Below, one piece after another: positions 47,552 through 56,629 of a stretch of DNA of 64,000 nt. The position numbers and the translations under genes were made by a program. The stretch comes from Asticcacaulis sp. Lineage in GTDB: Bacteria; Pseudomonadota; Alphaproteobacteria; Caulobacterales; Caulobacteraceae. Below the pieces are notes generated by a model that saw only the letters and a program-made list of their open reading frames with translations, made no database searches and was not told the origin of the DNA. Location of the stretch: NCBI GenBank assembly GCA_024707255.1, contig JANQAC010000001.1, positions 1,612,001-1,676,000 of the forward strand, given 5' to 3'. The first letter of the stretch is position 1; every line of letters starts with the position of its first letter.

Positions 47552-48334
47552 GAACAGCGCCACCGTGCGGCGCGGATTGAAATCGCGCATGGGAATCCGC
47601 ACGACATCCGGCGCCTGGTAGCAATCCGGCATCACGGTGATGCCCACACCGGCGCCGACCATGCTGAGGGCGCGCTCGTCCTGAGCCGTGCGGTAAACGA
47701 GCGGCGGACGGACATTGCGATCGGTGAAATGACGGCTGGTTTCGCTCAGCACTTCGCAGCGCGAGCGGACAATCATCGACTCATTGGCCAGATCTTCGCC
47801 CCGTATGACGGCCTCGCCCGCCAGCCGGTGCGTGACAGACAGCGCCAGTTGGTAACCTTCCTCAAAGAGCGGCAGGCTGGTGTTATCCTCGACCCGGCGC
47901 AGCGAAAGCGCATAATCCAGGCCGCGTTCATCGAGGCGATTGAGCAGTTCCTGTTCGCTGCCGTCATAAAGATCGAAACGGATGCCGGGATGTGCCGCCG
48001 AGAAGCCGGCCAGCAGACGCGCCACCAGGGCTGCCGGCAGGGTTTGCAGCACACCCAGCCGCAACACATCGGCGGTTTCGGTCCGGGAGATTTCGGCAGC
48101 GGCCATATTGACTTCGTGCAGGATCGCCTTGGCGCGCGGCAAAAAGCGCGAACCGGCCGTCGTGAGAAAGACGCGCTTGTTGTTGCGCACGAACAGATCG
48201 ACGCCCAACTGCTCTTCCAGCCGCTTGATTCCGGCCGAAAGCGTTGGCTGGGTGATCAGGCAAGCGGCCGCCGCCTTGGTGAAGCTGCCGGTTTCGACCA
48301 CCGCCAGGAAATAGCGCAGAAGGTACAGTTCCAT
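47462..48334 (-). CDS. LysR-family regulator beside the liu operon, 290 aa
   Basis: N-terminal wHTH (LRYFLAVVETGSFTKAAAAC, then LITQPTLSAGIKRLEEQLG) and a type-2 periplasmic-binding-like effector domain (VLRLGVLQTLPAALVARLLA, SMVGAGVGITVMPDCY). It diverges from liuB across 118 bp holding a T-N11-A palindrome, the normal LysR arrangement. It therefore probably controls leucine degradation, a job done by the MerR-type LiuR in many other Proteobacteria (inference). Its 3' end overlaps cfa. Confidence 0.9.
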   Translation of the reverse strand: MELYLLRYFLAVVETGSFTKAAAACLITQPTLSAGIKRLEEQLGVDLFVRNNKRVFLTTAGSRFLPRAKAILHEVNMAAAEISRTETADVLRLGVLQTLPAALVARLLAGFSAAHPGIRFDLYDGSEQELLNRLDERGLDYALSLRRVEDNTSLPLFEEGYQLALSVTHRLAGEAVIRGEDLANESMIVRSRCEVLSETSRHFTDRNVRPPLVYRTAQDERALSMVGAGVGITVMPDCYQAPDVVRIPMRDFNPRRTVALFLPRFALPDRLSGAGNAFQRFAGGFFGHAG

Positions 48335-48356
48335 AATCTATTCAATGGCGTTTATT

Positions 48357-48373
48357 CATAGATATTGTCTATG
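48357..48373. promoter_or_regulatory. LysR-type T-N11-A box between the LysR gene and liuB
   Basis: CATAGATATTGTCTATG: 6-bp inverted arms around a 5-base centre, containing T-N11-A. It is 23 bp upstream of the LysR start and about 80 bp upstream of liuB. A second inverted repeat, CAATTTTTCCAATTG, lies about 20 bp further towards liuB and may be the activation half of the site. Confidence 0.7.
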
Positions 48374-48452
48374 CACAGAATTGTGACTATCAATTTTTCC
48401 AATTGAGGCCAGGCGCGTACTATCCTCCCTGAAAACGTGAGACAGGGATCAT

Positions 48453-50060
48453 ATGACCGCCTTCAGAAGCGAGATCGACACAGGCTCGGATGAGTTTCGC
48501 GCCAATGCCGCGCGGATGCAGGCGCTGGTGGATGACCTGCGAAGCCTGACCGCGCACATCGCTCAGGGCGGGTCGCCATCGGCACGTGAAAAACATACGG
48601 CGCGCGGCAAGCTTCTGCCCCGCGATCGTGTTGCCGGGTTGATCGATCCGGGCTCGTCGTTTCTCGAATTTTCCGCCCTGGCGGCGCACAGGGTCTATCA
48701 TGACGAGGTGCCGGCGGCGGGCCTGGTCACCGGCATCGGCCGGATTTCTGGCACAGAATGCGTCGTCGTCTGCAACGACGCCACGGTAAAGGGCGGCACC
48801 TATTATCCGCTGACGGTCAAGAAGCACCTGCGGGCACAGGAGATCGCCCAGACCAACAACCTGCCTTGCGTCTATCTGGTCGATTCCGGCGGCGCCAACC
48901 TGCCCAACCAGGACGAGGTCTTTCCGGACAAGGACGATTTCGGCCGTATCTTCTTTAACCAGGCGCAGATGTCGGCCAGCGATATCCCGCAGATCGCTGT
49001 GGTCATGGGCTCCTGCACCGCCGGCGGCGCCTATGTGCCGGCCATGAGCGACGAATCGATTATTGTCCGTAACCAGGGCACCATCTTTCTGGCGGGGCCG
49101 CCGCTGGTCAAGGCGGCCACAGGGGAAGTGGTCTCGGCAGAGGATCTTGGCGGCGGCGATGTCCATGCGCGCGTCTCCGGTGTGGTCGATCATCTGGCGG
49201 CCGATGACGCCGATGCCCTGCGCATTGCCCGCCGCATTGTCGGTCATCTCAATCGCCCGAAAAAGATCGGGCTGGCAATGCGGCAGGCGGTTGAGCCGCT
49301 CCACGAGGCCGAGGAGATTTACGGTATTATCCCCGCCGACACGCGCCAGCCTTTCGATGTGCGTGAGATTATCGCCCGGCTGGTCGATGGCTCCGAATTC
49401 GATGAATTCAAAAAGCTTTACGGTGAGACGCTCGTCTGCGGTTTCGCCCATCTCTACGGCTATCCGGTTGGCATCATCGCCAATAACGGCGTGCTGTTTT
49501 CCGAAAGTGCGCTGAAAGGGGCGCATTTTATAGAATTGTGCTGCCAGCGCGGCATCCCGCTGATTTTCCTGCAAAATATCACAGGCTTTATGGTCGGCAG
49601 ACAGTATGAAAACGAAGGGATTGCCCGCCACGGCGCCAAGATGGTCACGGCGGTCGCCTGCGCCAACGTACCGAAATTCACGGTCATCATCGGCGGATCT
49701 TATGGCGCCGGAAACTACGGCATGTGCGGCCGCGCCTATGATCCGCGTTTCCTGTGGATGTGGCCCAATGCACGGATTTCGGTCATGGGTGGTGAACAGG
49801 CGGCCAATGTGTTGGCCACGGTGAAGCGCGACGGCATCGAGGCGAAGGGCGGCCAATGGAGCGCCGAGGACGAGGCCGCCTTCAAGGCGCCGATCCGTGA
49901 CACCTACGAGGCGCAGGGCCACCCCTATTACGCCTCCGCCCGGCTGTGGGATGACGGCGTCATCGACCCCGCGGATACCCGCCGCGTACTGGGCCTGGGA
50001 CTATCCGCCGCATTGAATGCCCCGATTGCCCCCACCAGGTTTGGTGTCTTCAGGATGTAA
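48453..50060 (+). CDS. liuB: Methylcrotonyl-CoA carboxylase, carboxyltransferase (beta) subunit, 535 aa
   Basis: Carboxylates 3-methylcrotonyl-CoA in leucine degradation, working with LiuD. Carboxyltransferase blocks are [78 protein letters not shown] and [14 protein letters not shown], with [20 protein letters not shown] near the C-terminus. Length is usual for MccB. AGGGAT precedes the start. First gene of the liu operon. Confidence 0.94.
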   Translation: MTAFRSEIDTGSDEFRANAARMQALVDDLRSLTAHIAQGGSPSAREKHTARGKLLPRDRVAGLIDPGSSFLEFSALAAHRVYHDEVPAAGLVTGIGRISGTECVVVCNDATVKGGTYYPLTVKKHLRAQEIAQTNNLPCVYLVDSGGANLPNQDEVFPDKDDFGRIFFNQAQMSASDIPQIAVVMGSCTAGGAYVPAMSDESIIVRNQGTIFLAGPPLVKAATGEVVSAEDLGGGDVHARVSGVVDHLAADDADALRIARRIVGHLNRPKKIGLAMRQAVEPLHEAEEIYGIIPADTRQPFDVREIIARLVDGSEFDEFKKLYGETLVCGFAHLYGYPVGIIANNGVLFSESALKGAHFIELCCQRGIPLIFLQNITGFMVGRQYENEGIARHGAKMVTAVACANVPKFTVIIGGSYGAGNYGMCGRAYDPRFLWMWPNARISVMGGEQAANVLATVKRDGIEAKGGQWSAEDEAAFKAPIRDTYEAQGHPYYASARLWDDGVIDPADTRRVLGLGLSAALNAPIAPTRFGVFRM

Positions 50061-50115
50061 CCGCCGAAAAGGAAACGCCCTCAAGCAGCGTAGCGGTAGG
50101 GCAAAGGAGAAAGCC

Positions 50116-50883
50116 ATGCAGGATATCACCGTAGACGCCGATGAACGCGGCGTTGTCCGCGTCACACTCAATCGCCCCGCCGTCCATAATGCCTTCAATG
50201 AGGGCATGATCGGCGAACTGACCGACGCCTTCGCCGATCTCGGCAAGCAGGATGGCGTGCGCGTCATCGTTCTGGCCGGCAATGGCGCCAGTTTCAGCGC
50301 CGGGGCCGATCTCAACTGGATGAAGCGCGCCGCCGAACAGGACGAATACGCCAACCGCGAAGACGCCCTGGCCCTGGCGAAGATGTTCGATACGCTCAAT
50401 ACCTGCCCGAAGCCGGTAGTCGGACTGGTCCACGGCGCGGCGCTGGGCGGCGGTGTCGGGCTGGTCGCCTGCTGCGATGTGGTGATCGCTCAGCCGGAAG
50501 TCAGTTTCGGCATGACCGAGGTGCGCCTGGGCCTGATCCCGGCGGTGATCTCGCCCTTCGTCATTGCCAAGGTGGGCCAGTCGGCGGCACGGCGTTACAT
50601 GCTGACCGGCGAGCGCTTCACGGCGGCGGAAGCCCTGCGCATTGGCCTGATCCATGAGGTCTCAAGCGCGCTGGAAGCCGAGGGCGCCAAGATGGTCGAG
50701 GCCCTGCTGGCCGGCGGTCCGGAAGCCATTGCCGACGCCAAGGACCTGATCAGTGATATCACGCGCATGGACGATAAGGGAGAATTGACCGCTCACCGCA
50801 TCGCCACGCGCCGCGCCTCCGATGAAGGCCGCGAGGGTATTGCCGCCTTCCTTGGCAAACGCAAACCCCACTGGACGGCCTGA
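50116..50883 (+). CDS. liuC: Methylglutaconyl-CoA hydratase (enoyl-CoA hydratase family), 255 aa
   Basis: Hydrates 3-methylglutaconyl-CoA to HMG-CoA. It is a crotonase-fold protein: VRVTLNRPAVHNAFNEGMIG, GNGASFSAGADLNWMKRAAE (oxyanion hole), VGLVHGAALGGGVGLVACCD, and EVRLGLIPAVISPFVIAKVG with the catalytic-region Glu. The position between liuB and liuD gives the specific name. The start has AAAGGAGAA seven bases upstream. Its stop overlaps the liuD ATG by one base. Confidence 0.92.
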   Translation: MQDITVDADERGVVRVTLNRPAVHNAFNEGMIGELTDAFADLGKQDGVRVIVLAGNGASFSAGADLNWMKRAAEQDEYANREDALALAKMFDTLNTCPKPVVGLVHGAALGGGVGLVACCDVVIAQPEVSFGMTEVRLGLIPAVISPFVIAKVGQSAARRYMLTGERFTAAEALRIGLIHEVSSALEAEGAKMVEALLAGGPEAIADAKDLISDITRMDDKGELTAHRIATRRASDEGREGIAAFLGKRKPHWTA

Positions 50884-52592
50884 TGTTCAAACGCATTCTG
50901 ATCGCCAATCGCGGGGAAATCGCCCGTCGTATCATCCGTACCTGCAAGCGGATGAATGTTGAGACCGTCGCCGTCTACTCCGACGCCGATGCGCGTGCGG
51001 CTTTTGTGCGCGAGGCCGACCGCGCCGTGTTGATCGGGCCGGCGGCGGCCAGTGACAGCTATCTCCGTGGAGACCGGATCATCGCCGTGGCGCTGGAAAC
51101 CGGCGCCCAGGCCATCCACCCCGGCTATGGCTTCCTGTCGGAAAACGCCGAATTCGCGGAAGCCTGCGAGGATGCCAGCCTGGTCTTTATCGGTCCGCGG
51201 CCAGACGCTATCCGGGCCATGGCCCTGAAAGGGGCCGCCAAGGCGCTGATGACCGCCGCGGGCGTGCCGGTAACACCCGGTTATCATGGCGATGATCAGG
51301 ACACGGAGTATCTGGCGGCTGAGGCCGCGCGGATAGGCTTTCCGGTGTTGATCAAGGCCGTGGCCGGGGGCGGTGGCAAGGGGATGCGGCGGGTCGACCG
51401 GGCGGAGGATTTTAGTGATGCGCTGATATCGGCACAGCGCGAGGGGCTGAATGCCTTTGGCGATCCCAAGGTGCTGATCGAGAAATATATCGAGGTGCCG
51501 CGCCATATCGAAATCCAGCTCTTCGCCGACGAACACGGACATGTCGTTCATCTGTTCGAGCGCGACTGTTCGCTGCAACGCCGCCACCAGAAGGTGATCG
51601 AAGAAGCCCCGGCGCCGGGCCTGCCGCAAGCCATGCGCCAGGCCATGGGAGAGGCGGCCGTGAAGGCGGCGCAGGCCATCAAATATCGCGGCGCGGGCAC
51701 GGTGGAGTTCATCGTTGATGTCTCGAAAGGCATCGAAGGCGCGCCCTTCTATTTCATGGAGATGAACACGCGGCTTCAGGTCGAGCATCCGGTGACCGAG
51801 GAAATCACCGGGCTTGATCTGGTCGAATGGCAGTTGCGCGTGGCGGCGGGCGAGCCCTTGCCGAAGACGCAGGACGAATTGACGATCACCGGTCACGCCA
51901 TCGAGGCGCGGCTCTATGCCGAAGACCCGCAGAATGATTTCCTGCCGGCCACGGGCACGCTGGAACGGCTCGATTTCCCGCAGGCGGCGCGCATCGAATC
52001 GGCGGTTGAGGAAGGGGACGTCGTCAGCCCGTTTTATGATCCGATGATCGCCAAGATCGTGGTTCATGGCAATGACCGCAAACAGGCATTGGCGCGGATG
52101 CGCGAAGCGCTGATCGCGACGAAACTGCGTGGCCTGGCGACAAACCTTGGCTTCCTGCGCCGAGTGGTGTCCGACGAGGCGTTTTTGGCGGCCGAGATCG
52201 ATACCGGCTTTATCGCCCGCCATCAGGACAGGTTGCTTCTCCCCTGGCCCGACAGCGAGATCACGCCTTCACAGGCCGATCCGACCTCGCCATGGAATGA
52301 CATCACCGGCTGGCGGCTCAACCTGCCGCCGCAGTCGCCATTGAACCTGAAGTCGGAAGCCAGCGAGGCGGTTGTGGTTTCCGGCGATGTCAAGGCACCG
52401 ATGCCGGGCAAGCTTATCGACGTTTTTGTCGCCGTGGGCGAAACGGTTGAGAAGGGCCAGAAGCTGCTGATCATGGGCGCCATGAAGATTGAACACACCA
52501 TGAAGGCACCGATGGCGGGCGTGGTAAGGGCTGTCCATGCGGCGGCCGGTGACCAGGTGGCAGATAAAGCGCTGCTGGTCGAGATTGAGTAA
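50883..52592 (+). CDS. liuD: Methylcrotonyl-CoA carboxylase, biotin (alpha) subunit, short form, 569 aa
   Basis: Biotin carboxylase plus biotin carrier. The carboxylase domain (1 to about 445) has FKRILIANRGEIARRIIRTC, VAGGGGKGMR, EKYIEVPRHIEIQLFADEHG, FMEMNTRLQVEHPVTEEITG and GHAIEARLYAEDP. The carrier domain at the C-terminus has GAMKIEHTMKAP, with the biotinyl Lys in AMKI instead of the usual AMKM. Only about 60 residues lie between, so most of the BT linker domain of typical MccA (about 650 aa) is absent. The frame is intact. Start overlaps liuC. Confidence 0.92.
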   Translation: MFKRILIANRGEIARRIIRTCKRMNVETVAVYSDADARAAFVREADRAVLIGPAAASDSYLRGDRIIAVALETGAQAIHPGYGFLSENAEFAEACEDASLVFIGPRPDAIRAMALKGAAKALMTAAGVPVTPGYHGDDQDTEYLAAEAARIGFPVLIKAVAGGGGKGMRRVDRAEDFSDALISAQREGLNAFGDPKVLIEKYIEVPRHIEIQLFADEHGHVVHLFERDCSLQRRHQKVIEEAPAPGLPQAMRQAMGEAAVKAAQAIKYRGAGTVEFIVDVSKGIEGAPFYFMEMNTRLQVEHPVTEEITGLDLVEWQLRVAAGEPLPKTQDELTITGHAIEARLYAEDPQNDFLPATGTLERLDFPQAARIESAVEEGDVVSPFYDPMIAKIVVHGNDRKQALARMREALIATKLRGLATNLGFLRRVVSDEAFLAAEIDTGFIARHQDRLLLPWPDSEITPSQADPTSPWNDITGWRLNLPPQSPLNLKSEASEAVVVSGDVKAPMPGKLIDVFVAVGETVEKGQKLLIMGAMKIEHTMKAPMAGVVRAVHAAAGDQVADKALLVEIE

Positions 52593-52605
52593 ATAAGGCA
52601 AGAAA

Positions 52606-52667
52606 CCCCACCACCACGAGCCAAGAGGCTCGCGGTCCCCCTCCCCAGTAAACTGGGGAGGTATAAG
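52606..52667. repeat. Interspersed palindromic repeat, copy B, inside the liu operon
   Basis: Second copy of the element at 10430-10487. It forms two hairpins, CGAGCC-AAGA-GGCTCG and CTCCCCAGT-AA-ACTGGGGAG, joined by CGGTCCCC. It lies between the liuD stop and the liuA ribosome-binding site in the same direction as copy A. It may lower downstream expression or stabilise the upstream mRNA. Confidence 0.75.
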
Positions 52668-52682
52668 AAAAAGAGGCAGGCG

Positions 52683-53850
52683 ATGATCGATTTCCCCCAT
52701 CTGCAATTCGGCCATGGCGAGGATATTGAGTCCCTGCGCGAAGGCGTGCGTCGCTTCGCCGAAATCGAGATCGCGCCTTTGGCTGAGGCCGCCGACCGCG
52801 ATGACCAGTTCCCCATGCCCCTGTGGCGCAAGATGGGCGAGATGGGCGTGCTCGGCCTGACCGCGCCGGAAGCCTATGGCGGCGCCCAGATGGGCTATCT
52901 GGCCCACACCATAGCCATGGAGGAAATCTCCCGCGCCTCGGCTTCTATCGGACTTTCTTATGGCGCGCATTCCAATCTGTGCGTCAATCAGATCGTCCGC
53001 AATGGCAATGAAGCCCAGAAGGCGAAATACCTGCCGAAGCTGATTTCCGGTGAGTATGTCGGGGCGTTGGCCATGTCGGAAACCGGCGCAGGCTCGGACG
53101 TGGTGTCGATGAAACTGCGCGCCGACAAGAAAGGCGACCATTACGTACTCAATGGCTCGAAGATGTGGATCACCAATGGTCCGGACGCGGACGTTCTGGT
53201 CGTCTACGCCAAGACCGATCCGGCGGCCGGCTCGAAAGGCATGACCGCCTTTCTGATCGAAAAGGGATTCAAGGGCTTCCTCGGTGGCACAGAAGCTCGA
53301 CAAACTGGGGATGCGCGGCTCGCATACCGGCGAACTGGTCTTCGCCGATTGCGAGGTGCCGGCGGAGAATGTTCTGGGTACGGAAGGGCGTGGCGCCGGT
53401 GTGCTGATGTCCGGTCTCGATTACGAGCGCGTGGTGCTGTCCGGCGGGCCGCTTGGCATCATGCGCGCCTGTCTCGATGTCGTGATCCCCTATATCCACG
53501 CGCGCGAACAGTTCGGCAGCCCCATCGGCACCTTCCAGTTGATGCAGGGCAAGCTGGCCGACATGTATTCGACCTGGGCCGCTTGCCGATCTTACGTCTA
53601 CGCCGTGGCCGCTGCTTGTGACCGTGGCGAAACCACGCGCAAGGATGCTGCGGGCTGCATCCTTTATGCCGCCGAAAAGGCCACCTGGATGGCGGGCGAG
53701 GCCATCCAGTGCCTGGGTGGCAACGGCTATACGAACGACTTCCCGGTCGGCCGGTTGTGGCGCGACGCCAAGCTGTACGAAATCGGCGCCGGTACTTCGG
53801 AGATCCGCCGGATGCTGATCGGCCGCGAGTTGTTCGAGGAAACCCGATGA
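52683..53850 (+). CDS. liuA: Isovaleryl-CoA dehydrogenase, 388 aa, one-base frameshift
   Basis: FAD enzyme oxidising isovaleryl-CoA to 3-methylcrotonyl-CoA. Acyl-CoA dehydrogenase blocks are [73 protein letters not shown] and [19 protein letters not shown]. The frame breaks at 53279-53284: one extra base in TTCCTCGG; removing it links FKGF to [20 protein letters not shown]. The stop overlaps liuE by 4 bp. Confidence 0.93.
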
Positions 53851-54764
53851 ATTCTAAAAATATGAGGCCCTCGCACGTCACTCTTTACGAAGTCGGGCCG
53901 CGCGATGGCTTGCAGGCGGAGACTGAGATCGTACCCGCCGCCGACAAGATCGCGCTGATCGACACATTGTCCGCATCCGGATTAAATTATATCGAGGCCG
54001 CCAGTTTCGTTTCATCGAAGTGGGTGCCGCAGATGGCCGATGCGGCCGAAGTCATGGCTGGCATCACGCGCGCACCGGGCGTAGCCTACCCGGTCCTGTC
54101 GCCCAATCTGAAAGGTTATGAAGCCGCGCGTGATGCCAATGCTCAAGTCGTCGCCATCTTCGGCGCGGCGTCGGAAACCTTCAGCCAGGAGAATATAAAC
54201 TGCTCGATAGATGAAAGCCTTGAACGCTTTGGCTTCGTGATGGAGTCGGCAGCGCGCGACCATATTCGGGTGCGCGGCTATGTTTCGACCGTCATCGCCT
54301 GTCCCTATGAAGGGCCGGTCCAGCCCGAAGCCGTGGTGCGCGTGGCAGAACGGATGCTCGACATGGGCTGCTATGAAATTTCGCTGGGTGATACCATCGG
54401 TGTCGGTACGCCCGGAGATGTGGCGCGCCTGCTTGACATGGTGCTCAAGGTCATACCGGCGGAAAAACTGGCCGTGCATTTCCACGATACCTATGGCCAG
54501 GCCCTGGCCAATATCCTGACCTCGCTCGATTACGGTATTGCCACCATCGATTCCTCGGTCGGCGGGCTGGGCGGCTGCCCCTATGCACCGGGCGCTTCCG
54601 GCAATGTGGCGACCGAGGATGTGCTCTACATGCTAAATGGACTGGGCATAAAGACCGGTGTCGATCTCGATGCCATCGTATCGGCGGCCTGGCAGATATC
54701 GGATGTGCTGGGCCGCCCGCCGCGCTCGAAGGTGGCGGTGGCGAAAGGCCGGCCTAAAGTCTGA
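53847..54764 (+). CDS. liuE: Hydroxymethylglutaryl-CoA lyase, 305 aa
   Basis: Cleaves HMG-CoA to acetoacetate and acetyl-CoA, ending leucine degradation. A TIM barrel with [16 protein letters not shown] (metal-binding Asp), [28 protein letters not shown], and the signature loop [19 protein letters not shown] with its catalytic Cys. Length is normal. Last gene of the operon; its 3' end overlaps the convergent DUF2177 gene by 11 bp. Confidence 0.95.
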   Translation: MNSKNMRPSHVTLYEVGPRDGLQAETEIVPAADKIALIDTLSASGLNYIEAASFVSSKWVPQMADAAEVMAGITRAPGVAYPVLSPNLKGYEAARDANAQVVAIFGAASETFSQENINCSIDESLERFGFVMESAARDHIRVRGYVSTVIACPYEGPVQPEAVVRVAERMLDMGCYEISLGDTIGVGTPGDVARLLDMVLKVIPAEKLAVHFHDTYGQALANILTSLDYGIATIDSSVGGLGGCPYAPGASGNVATEDVLYMLNGLGIKTGVDLDAIVSAAWQISDVLGRPPRSKVAVAKGRPKV

Positions 54765-55179
54765 GCTTCAGGAGCTTAAGCGCGCCCGCTGTCAGCAGCG
54801 CCGTGGTCAGGGTGATAACCATACCCCAGGCCATATCGATCAGGCTCAGGCGCAGAGGCCAGTCCCGGATCACCGCCAGGGCCGTCAGGTCATAGGTGCC
54901 GTAAGCCGCCATGCCGAACAGGGCGGACTTTATCGACAGATCGATGAGGGACGGGCGTCCGCGCCCACCGAAAAGCACCGGGAATATGACCAGCCAGGTC
55001 AGGCTAACGCCATACAGCAGATAAAAGGCCGCCGCGGGCACAAGATCGGGCTTTGTACGCATCAGGCCGGCCATGTTCGATCGGTAGAGGGCTTCGGCCG
55101 TCAGGCTGAGCCAGGCAAAATCGAGGGCCAGCATGATGACCAGCACGAGTACGAGCGTGACGATAAAAGCGCGGATCAT
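54754..55179 (-). CDS. DUF2177-family membrane protein, 141 aa
   Basis: Small inner-membrane protein with four hydrophobic helices, the first being FIVTLVLVLVIMLALDFAWL. Recognisable DUF2177 features are DFAWLSLTAEALY, GLMRTKPDLVPAAAFYLLYG and FGMAAYGTYDLTALAVIRDW. The molecular function is unknown. It follows chrR by 1 bp, so it is the third gene of the rpoE-chrR operon. The family often travels with RpoE-ChrR-type genes, suggesting a membrane stress role (inference). ATG 55179 has GAGGA upstream. Confidence 0.87.
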   Translation of the reverse strand: MIRAFIVTLVLVLVIMLALDFAWLSLTAEALYRSNMAGLMRTKPDLVPAAAFYLLYGVSLTWLVIFPVLFGGRGRPSLIDLSIKSALFGMAAYGTYDLTALAVIRDWPLRLSLIDMAWGMVITLTTALLTAGALKLLKLRL

Positions 55180-55180
55180 G

Positions 55181-55855
55181 CTATATCCTCGCAATGGGCT
55201 TCAGCAGCCAACCCAGCCAGGTCTTGGGGATGATCGCGGCTTCCTGCGCCACCAGGCACAGGCAGTCGACATCACCCATCATGACCGGCATGTGGCGGTC
55301 ATCGGTTTCGTCGCACTGGCTGAAATCGCCGCGCTGGTAAAGCCCCTTGTGATCCCGGTATTGCCCCTGCAGCATGACGGTAATTTCGCGCCCGCGATGG
55401 GTATGCTCGGGCATTTCCATGCCGGCCCTGACGCACATCAGGTAGGTCTTTGCCCTCTTTGGATCGTCCTGCAGGGCAATCGGCGCCATCCAGACACCGG
55501 GCGCGACGAAATAACGGTTGCGGATGTCGACGTTTTGCAGTGACGGCGGCAACTCGAAACCTTCGAGGAACGCCGGCCGTCTGGCCGGTGCAGGCACAGG
55601 CGCATCGCGGGTTTCCACAAGCTCGACCGGTCTTTCAATCCGGGCCAGGGCCAGGTCAAGCGCGCTGTCCGACATCGCCACGCCCTCGGTCACTTCCAGC
55701 ATGGCGCCGCCAATCGCCGTGAAGACTCGCAGGTCATCCCGGCAGTTTGGACACAGATCGAGGTGCGTGCTGACGCTCAAACGCAGGCCCGGCGCCAGCG
55801 CACCGCGGAAATAGTCCCACAGAAGATCTTCACCCGGATGGTGAACGGCACTCAT
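55181..55855 (-). CDS. chrR: ChrR-family zinc anti-sigma factor, 224 aa
   Basis: Inhibits RpoE until singlet oxygen or related stress triggers its loss. The N-terminal zinc anti-sigma domain has H5/H6 and the HLDLCPNCRDDL motif, giving the His-x3-Cys-x2-Cys zinc site. The C-terminal cupin domain contains GMEMPEHTHRGREITVMLQG with metal-binding His and Glu residues. It overlaps the rpoE stop by 4 bp. Length matches Rhodobacter sphaeroides ChrR. Confidence 0.93.
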   Translation of the reverse strand: MSAVHHPGEDLLWDYFRGALAPGLRLSVSTHLDLCPNCRDDLRVFTAIGGAMLEVTEGVAMSDSALDLALARIERPVELVETRDAPVPAPARRPAFLEGFELPPSLQNVDIRNRYFVAPGVWMAPIALQDDPKRAKTYLMCVRAGMEMPEHTHRGREITVMLQGQYRDHKGLYQRGDFSQCDETDDRHMPVMMGDVDCLCLVAQEAAIIPKTWLGWLLKPIARI

Positions 55856-56475
55856 GACTTTACTCCGGTACTCTTGCCGTCCATGGCGGTGCGCAGGCGC
55901 GTCATGGCCAGGCGCAGGCGGGATTTCACGGTCCCCAGTGGAATGGACAGGGTTTTGGCGATATCGCTTTGCGACAGGTCTTCATAGAAGGACAGGCGCA
56001 GGATATCCTTTTGTTCGGGCGGCAATCCATCGAGCAGCCGGGCGACGGCCTGCGCCGATTGCGTGTCGACAATCTGTTCGTCGGCGGCCTTGTCGCCGTC
56101 ACCTTGCCACAGGTCTTCGGGCAGTTCCCTGACCCGTTTGGCCTTGCGCGCGGCATCGATGCGCAGATTACGGGCAATGGAATAGATCCAGGTCACGGCC
56201 GAGGCTTTCGAGGCGTCGAACATGTGCGCCTTGCGCCAGACATTGAGCAGGGCCTCCTGCGCCAGGTCCTCGGCTTCCTGCGCGGTCATTCCCTGACCCA
56301 TGACAAACGCCTTGATCCGGGGAGCGAAACTGGTGAACAGGGCGGCATAGGCGGCGCGGTCCCTTGTGCCGGCAATGCGCGTGATGAGCGCTTCGGGCGT
56401 TTCGGCACAGTTCTTCTGATCCGGCGATATCATGCGGACAGAAGAGCCGATTGTGAGGGCGCGGTCAAAGTGCAT
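55852..56475 (-). CDS. rpoE: ECF sigma factor RpoE (ChrR-controlled, singlet-oxygen type), about 207 aa
   Basis: Directs RNA polymerase to singlet-oxygen stress promoters. Region 2 has FTSFAPRIKAFVMGQGMTAQ, AEDLAQEALLNVWRKAHMFD and TWIYSIARNLRIDAARKAKR. Region 4 has LPPEQKDILRLSFYEDLSQS and IPLGTVKSRLRLAMTRLR. Start is uncertain: 56475 has weak GGAC, and 56433 (MISPDQKN) is an alternative. A TGATCC-N18-TAAAA promoter lies about 55-85 bp upstream, so it likely transcribes itself. Confidence 0.94.
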   Translation of the reverse strand: MHFDRALTIGSSVRMISPDQKNCAETPEALITRIAGTRDRAAYAALFTSFAPRIKAFVMGQGMTAQEAEDLAQEALLNVWRKAHMFDASKASAVTWIYSIARNLRIDAARKAKRVRELPEDLWQGDGDKAADEQIVDTQSAQAVARLLDGLPPEQKDILRLSFYEDLSQSDIAKTLSIPLGTVKSRLRLAMTRLRTAMDGKSTGVKS

Positions 56476-56530
56476 TTTGTCCGTTTCAGGAATTCAGCTA
56501 TCAGGCGGGTTGTTTTCGCGTATTTGCTGC

Positions 56531-56595
56531 TTTTACGGCGCCATGTCCGCAGTGGATCACAGCGGGTGATCCATGCGGCGGGGGCGGGCGTAAAC
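56531..56595. promoter_or_regulatory. Back-to-back RpoE-type promoters
   Basis: Plus strand: TGATCC at 56567-56572, exactly 18 bases, then TAAAC at 56591-56595. Minus strand: TGATCC at 56559-56554, exactly 18 bases, then TAAAA at 56535-56531. The two -35 elements form a perfect inverted repeat, GGATCAC-AGCGG-GTGATCC. The pattern fits the Rhodobacter RpoE promoter (TGATCC, about 18 bp, TAA-rich -10). They drive rpoE-chrR-DUF2177 leftward and the 56630-59587 operon rightward. Confidence 0.9.
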
Positions 56596-56629
56596 CCTGC
56601 ATGTGAAAAGCAAGCACAACGGCAGTTCA

